Assembly (NCBI GenBank): GCA_006176705.1
Contig: QRFJ01004277.1
Location: 62,001 to 126,000, forward strand
From: Cocos nucifera
Taxonomy: Eukaryota; Streptophyta; Magnoliopsida; Arecales; Arecaceae
DNA length: 64,000 nucleotides
Direction: 5' to 3'
A program made the position numbers and the translations under genes. Below the pieces are notes generated by a model. It was not told where the DNA came from. It searched no databases and worked only from the letters and a program-made list of their open reading frames with translations. Below are positions 59,302 through 64,000 of this stretch, one piece after another. Each line of letters begins with the position of its first letter. Within the stretch, counting starts at the first letter, position 1.

Positions 59302-61586
59302 TGTTAGATATGTGTGCCCTAGAAGCCAAAAATTGGCTGACACTTGTAATACACTTCTAGGAGCAAAATTATAATTTTAACTATAAATAATAAAATAGAT
59401 TATTTTCTATCATAAATGTGTATTAAGTATCTGTGATACATCCTTTGAGTTAATGGTAATGATAATTCTTATTTTCAAGAGTTGAAAATCTAAGACAAAA
59501 ATTTTCATTATTAACTCATAAAATGCTCCTGACCGTAGGATCATCATGAGGTTGGTGATTGATCTGGAAGGTTGGTGTATAATCACTTTCTTATAGTAGA
59601 TGAGTCTTGAGTCTATGGTGTAGAGACATCAAAGTGAGAGTATAGGTACTCGTTAGAGAATGAGGGCACTGAGTGTGACCACCTTGAGCAGTCATAAGGA
59701 AGTCTACCTTCTCGTCAATGACTGACTTGAAGTTGCAGTGGTGTGTCTAGTTCTTTGATCTATGGTGCATCGGCAGTCCACCTTGAGGGTGTTATAGTTT
59801 GACTACACCATGACTCGATCTCCTAGCCATTCAGAATTCTAAGGTGTATGTTGGCTATAGGATGTTCATTGTAAGAATTGGATTGCACCAAGAGAGAATC
59901 TATCTACCTCGGTAGATGAGGAGCAGCCCTATGATAATCATGAGAATCAAGTCCATAAGCCCATGGCCATAGTAGAGTGAAATAATAAAAAGAGTTTCTA
60001 TTAAGATTTCCACATCAGACTTGAATCGAATGATTAAATCATATGATGGAAATTAGAGTTTGACGAGTTCACCTTAACCTTAATCTGATCGGAGCTCAAG
60101 ATAGAAGAACTTAATCACACAAGTAGCTATACCGAGAGGTTCATGTTTAGTTTCGATGGGTTCCCACCATATACTGCTAGATGTCACTGGTGGATTTTGG
60201 GAGCAATTAGAATGATTTAGATGATCGATCATTCTAGTTATCTAAATCAGAAGAGATCTGATCCATCAAAAGGAGTTTCGATGATGTCGATGATAGCGAT
60301 CGTGACGTATCCCATTACCATATAGAACTAAACCTAAGTGGATCACACAAATAGGAATTTGCATCTGGATATCATCAATTGGACTAACCCAGTTTCATTG
60401 ATTTGAATAAGATTCAATTAGGTTCAAGAAAATCGTGCTAGCACACGATTGAGCCTAACATTCTCTTTCTACTATCATTAAAAGTTGTCTCGACTAAGCC
60501 AAATATGTTTGTGCTCACTCAGGTACCCTTATTTGGTCTAACTGAAGCTTGTCCAGATCAGAAAAGAGTTGTCTTAATTTATAAGATAAATTTGAGACAA
60601 CACCTACCAATTTTCGTCACCTACTAATTCTTATTTTTGACTTTGGTCAAACATTGACCTTTGACACATAGACATCTGCCCATGTGTCATGCACCTATAG
60701 GAGAGCAAATAGGGGCTTGTCCCCTTGCTAGAAATTGGAAAGGAGGAGGTGCACGCCTAGGGAGGCATGCGCCCATGGATAGGGACGCTTGGAGTCCCAT
60801 ACAGATGGGACTCCAGGTTGCTTCTAGGATTCTACTTAGGTGGTGCCAACCTAAAGATTTTGACCAATCTTAGGCACCATCTAAGGAGGAATTGAGGGGG
60901 CTCTCATCTGATTGGATCAATGATGTCATCCCACCAATCAGATTTAGATCTGATTGCATGAAGCAATGTGATTGGCTGGGATGATGTGGCACCGCATGGC
61001 ACAGCAGGGTCTATATAAACCCTATCTATGCCCAACTTTTAATAGAGTTCTCTCTTAGCCCATGCCCCAAGGCTGCCCCTCTTCCTCCTCTATGCCATCT
61101 TCTGGTCCTCTTTCTCCTCTCCATGTCCAAGGGGATTTGGGCTCCAATTTGGTCCAATCAAGGCAAGAGAAAGCTGATAAGAAAGTAAGAAGGCAACACT
61201 ATTGTAGAGATGACTACAGATCTTCGAAAGAAGTTTTGAAGATCCTTCAAATTAGATCTAGATCTGATATTTGGAGAGATGATAAAGAAGGAGAAGATCT
61301 CTAGATCCAGTCTGAGTAGATATCGATAGAGGCCAGGTGCTTGCATGGCTAGATTCAGAATCTCAAGCAATCAGTAGGATCATCAAAGAGTAATCTGATT
61401 ACCCAACATCAAGGTACAAATTAAATCAGATTTAATTTATTTTTATTTTTATTTATTAGATCTATAGAATCAGATCAAAAGTTTCTTAGATCTAATCTGA
61501 ATATATGAGAGTAAATTTTGAAATATCTCCCTTGATCCGATCAAATCTGAATGAACCTGACCTAGAAAATCAACATTTTCCCTTCA
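59302..61586 (+). repeat. D 3' LTR (2285 bp)
   Basis: Preceded by the PPT AAGTGGGAGTT. TGTTAGATATGTGTGCC to CCCTTCA. Hairpin 59447-59517, TATATAAA at 61012-61019. The antisense frame is broken here. Confidence 0.93.
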
Positions 61587-61591
61587 GATCC

Positions 61592-62225
61592 AAGATCATT
61601 GGCAGGCGATGATCAGTGACCTAGAAAAGCTTGAGAAGCTCAGTGTCATCATGGATAAGGACCTATAGATTGATATGATCCTACAGTCCTTGAATAATTC
61701 TTATGGACAGTTCATCATGAACTTCCATATAAATAAGCTCTAATGCACCATGGCTGAGTTAATGAACATGCTGGTTATTGCTGAGCAAACTATGAAAGAT
61801 TCAAAGGGCTCAGCTCTTGCTATAGAGTGGACTTCCTTCAAAAGAAAGTCTTTTGGAATGAAAAAGAAGACTACGAAGAAGCAGAAGGTTGAGAAGAAAA
61901 AGAAGAATAAGGGAGAACCGAAGAAGAAGGCTATGGACAAAGAAAAATATTTTCACTGCAACACCGACAGCCATTGAAAGCAGAACTACCCTTCATATTT
62001 GGCAAGCCTAAAAAATAAGGAGGCAAGTCCTTCTAGAGGTATGCTCATCATTGAGACTAACCATATGATTTCTTCTACATCTTGTTGGATGCTTGACTTT
62101 GGTTCTAGTACTTACTTATGCACTTCTATGTAAGATCTTAAAGAGAGTAGGAGGTTGAGGGATGGTGAGATGATCCTACATGTCAAAAATGGAGCAAGAG
62201 TTATCACTGTGGCCGTGGAACCTAC
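61592..62225 (+). pseudogene. E gag part 2 and start of protease
   Basis: Continues QDHWQAMISDLEKLEKL after D. It passes a Lys-rich tract to a knuckle (YFHCNTDSH, first Cys lost), then the protease motif LDFGSSTYLC, where DSG is DFG. Cut at VAV by F. Confidence 0.82.
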
Positions 62226-63736
62226 TGAAGGAACTAGATCTAGGATTTCAGGACTAGATCTTGAAACTTTGTCAGATCTAGGCAGCAAAAGATAAGAATT
62301 AATCAAAATTAATTTATAAAAATTAGAAAATCTATAGATCTAAGATCCTGTTATATGATTATAGCATGAGATTAAATAAAAAATTAAAAATCATTAGAAA
62401 AAAAAAATTGATTATATCAACATGCATTTATACTACATCTAATGCAGGTATGTAATAATAGATCAGATCTATATTACTTGCGCAAGTTAGATATTCTAAC
62501 TTACTGATCCAGGCTTAAGAATGAAGCTCCAAGCTGCACATGCATCTGACCTCTAAGATATGTCAATACGAGCCCATGAATCTCGATCAAAAATTTGATT
62601 CTCGAAAATCAGCACAGTATGCTAGAATTGTGCTGATCCTTCTTCGACGATCGATCCAATACTTCCTTCTTCAAGATTTGGATACTTCAAAAATGAAAAG
62701 TAAAGGAAGAGACTTTTGATTTGAAACAATTCTTGAAAATCTCTAAGAAAGAAGAAAACAGGAAAGAACAAAAGTAACCCTAGAAGAAGACCCTCTTTTT
62801 CTTCTTTGCTCTCTCACCTAGATACCTAGATTGGTGTCTTTAATATTCCCACACCCAAAGGATTTCTCTCCCTTATTTCTCTGTGCCCAAGAGCCCTCTC
62901 TAATATCTATAATCACACATAAAATCAGCCCAGAAATCCCTTTAAATAAAGAGATATGGACCAATCCTTGTCTAGGTGAAATACCTAGACAAGGGTGTCC
63001 AAAATAGGCAAGACTTAGGGGCGCCCAACATTTGGGCATCCCCCCCTTATTTTTGCCATGGACTTCAACCTTTTTGGCACACAAAAATCCCATTTTTCAT
63101 TTAATAAGTCAAAGAGAAAATAGGGAGAGTGGGCATCATGCATGGAAAGTGTTTTAGTTTCCTAAAAGTCTATCCAAAGAAAATTCAAATAAAATTGAAA
63201 CTTCCTCCTTTGATTGGAGCCACAACTAATTGCCATATAAGAGATAAGGGAATCAAGGGGCATGTGAGAAGGCCTCGGCGAGAGTGGTTTTGATACCAAA
63301 AGAAGAGAGAGGGGGCATAGGGGGTGTGGGGTATATGTGGCGTAAGCAAGACGAATCCTAGTCTCACTAGGATTCCATATTTAACTTGGTCAAATATGGT
63401 TTCTCAAACCAAATTAAATCAGAAACAAATCAACCCAATTAAATTAGATCCTAATCTAATTAAAAATCTAATTAAATTAAATTAAAATAAATTTAAATCT
63501 AATTTAATTTTTTAATTAAATTAGAAATTGGGTTGACCCAAGTCCTAATTGAACTAGGACTAATTCTTCCTTGCAATTGGCTTATCCAATAAACCAATTG
63601 GACTTGATCCAATCAAGCCCAAACCAAATCTAATTATATCATATTTAACTAGACTTAATCTTAGCTCTCTAGCTTAATCAAATTAAGTCAATTAGTAATT
63701 CAATTGCTAATCAATCCTCCTGCAATACTTACGCTA

Positions 63737-63768
63737 GGTTAAACATCAATCGTATTGATCGTTTAACC
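63737..63768. other. Near-perfect palindrome in F LTR
   Basis: Arms GGTTAAAC-ATCAAT and ATTGAT-C-GTTTAACC around CGT, 14 paired bases with one bulge. Confidence 0.8.
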
Positions 63769-63861
63769 CGAAAATAATTTTTAATCATTAATCAACCATC
63801 CGATCAGATCATGAACTCTAATGTGTATGATCCCAAAGATCTGAACCTAAGAAGATAGCAC

Positions 63862-63897
63862 AGGAATAAATTTTTATACCAGGAATAAATTTTTATA
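63862..63897. repeat. 19-bp tandem duplication in F LTR
   Basis: AGGAATAAATTTTTATA at 63862-63878 and 63881-63897. Confidence 0.85.
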
Positions 63898-63973
63898 TCA
63901 AAGTAACTATCTAGTAATGGTACTCGATGGCCACATTCTTTGCGGATCCCCTTGACCAAAATGATCATAGGAT

Positions 63974-64000
63974 TGTTAGATATATGTGCCCTAGAAGCCA
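63974..64000 (+). repeat. G: start of another family copia LTR
   Basis: TGTTAGATATATGTGCCCTAG, identical to the start of the B LTR, running off the window. It abuts F sequence, so it is a further nested insertion. Confidence 0.85.

Larger units (their letters stand above)
51183..61586 (+). mobile_element. D: Ty1/copia element inserted in E gag
   Basis: Starts TATTAG (TG decayed to TA) and ends CCCTTCA. Flanked by AATCC (51178-51182) and GATCC (61587-61591), a duplication with one mismatch. Removing it restores GQSIQDHW in the E gag. Both LTRs are complete. Confidence 0.92.
46799..62225 (+). mobile_element. E: divergent, older Ty1/copia copy, 3' part outside or lost
   Basis: LTR, PBS, leader and gag run from 46799 to 51182, are interrupted by D, and resume at 61592-62225 to the protease before F. 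Its sequence is the most divergent of the family. Its 3' end is not in the window. Confidence 0.88.
62226..63973 (-). repeat. F: minus-strand LTR inserted in E, related to H
   Basis: Minus-strand end ...TTCCTTCA at 62226 abuts E protease sequence. Its middle and right parts match the H LTR in layout (C-rich and T-rich segment, then CAATTAG...CAATTGCT). No coding region is visible. It is the 3' LTR of an element extending right, or a solo LTR. G interrupts it at 63974. Confidence 0.65.

Noticed and set aside
62818..63367. Minus-strand open frames in F LTR
   Set aside because: No conservation visible with H and no domain. Probably chance.
1..64000. Search for cellular genes, tRNA, rRNA, CRISPR or a prokaryotic system
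   Set aside because: All recognisable coding is retroelement gag-pol or element-borne. The only tRNA-like sequence is 12-bp primer-binding sites.

Overview
This 64-kb window looks like repeat-rich nuclear DNA of a flowering plant. Every stretch I can recognise belongs to an LTR retrotransposon, mostly nested inside one another. I found no cellular gene, tRNA, rRNA or CRISPR array. The plant call rests on Tat-type Ty3/gypsy and Ty1/copia protein families, primer-binding sites matching plant initiator tRNA-Met, and heavy C-to-T decay. A monocot such as a palm is my guess, with low confidence.

Left half. A Tat-type Ty3/gypsy element (called O1) runs from before base 1 to 44119 in three pieces: 1-1665 (RT and two RNase H regions), 14772-16664 (integrase and 3' tandem repeats) and 38907-44119 (repeats, antisense genes, 3' LTR). 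O2 (1666-14771), a gypsy element with only a gag, sits inside the O1 pol and is flanked by GAACG/GAATG. O2's own 5' LTR is broken by minus-strand copia C (2578-10704). Copia A (16665-38901, duplication AAGAC) sits in the O1 3' repeat array. Copia B (24994-36880, duplication TAAGG) sits in A's 3' LTR and contains an assembly gap of exactly 1000 N.

Right half. O1 ends inside H, an old minus-strand copia-like remnant (44120-46798). Copia E (from 46799) is inserted in the H LTR. Copia D (51183-61586, duplication AATCC/GATCC) is inserted in the E gag. A minus-strand LTR, F (62226-63973), is inserted at the E protease, and a further copia, G, starts at 63974 inside F.

Copias A to E form one family: LTRs of about 2.3 kb, about 5.6 kb of internal sequence, and one gag-protease-integrase-RT-RNase H reading frame, broken in every copy. 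Across copies I see shared signals that standard annotation would miss. These are a probable intron of about 790 nt in the leader ending 4 nt before the gag ATG, a 71-bp LTR hairpin and a leader stem-loop both with compensatory changes, a WRKY W-box array in the LTR, a hypervariable patch at the expected transcription start, and an antisense LTR frame. B and C also share one RNase H deletion, so they look like a non-autonomous subfamily moved in trans.
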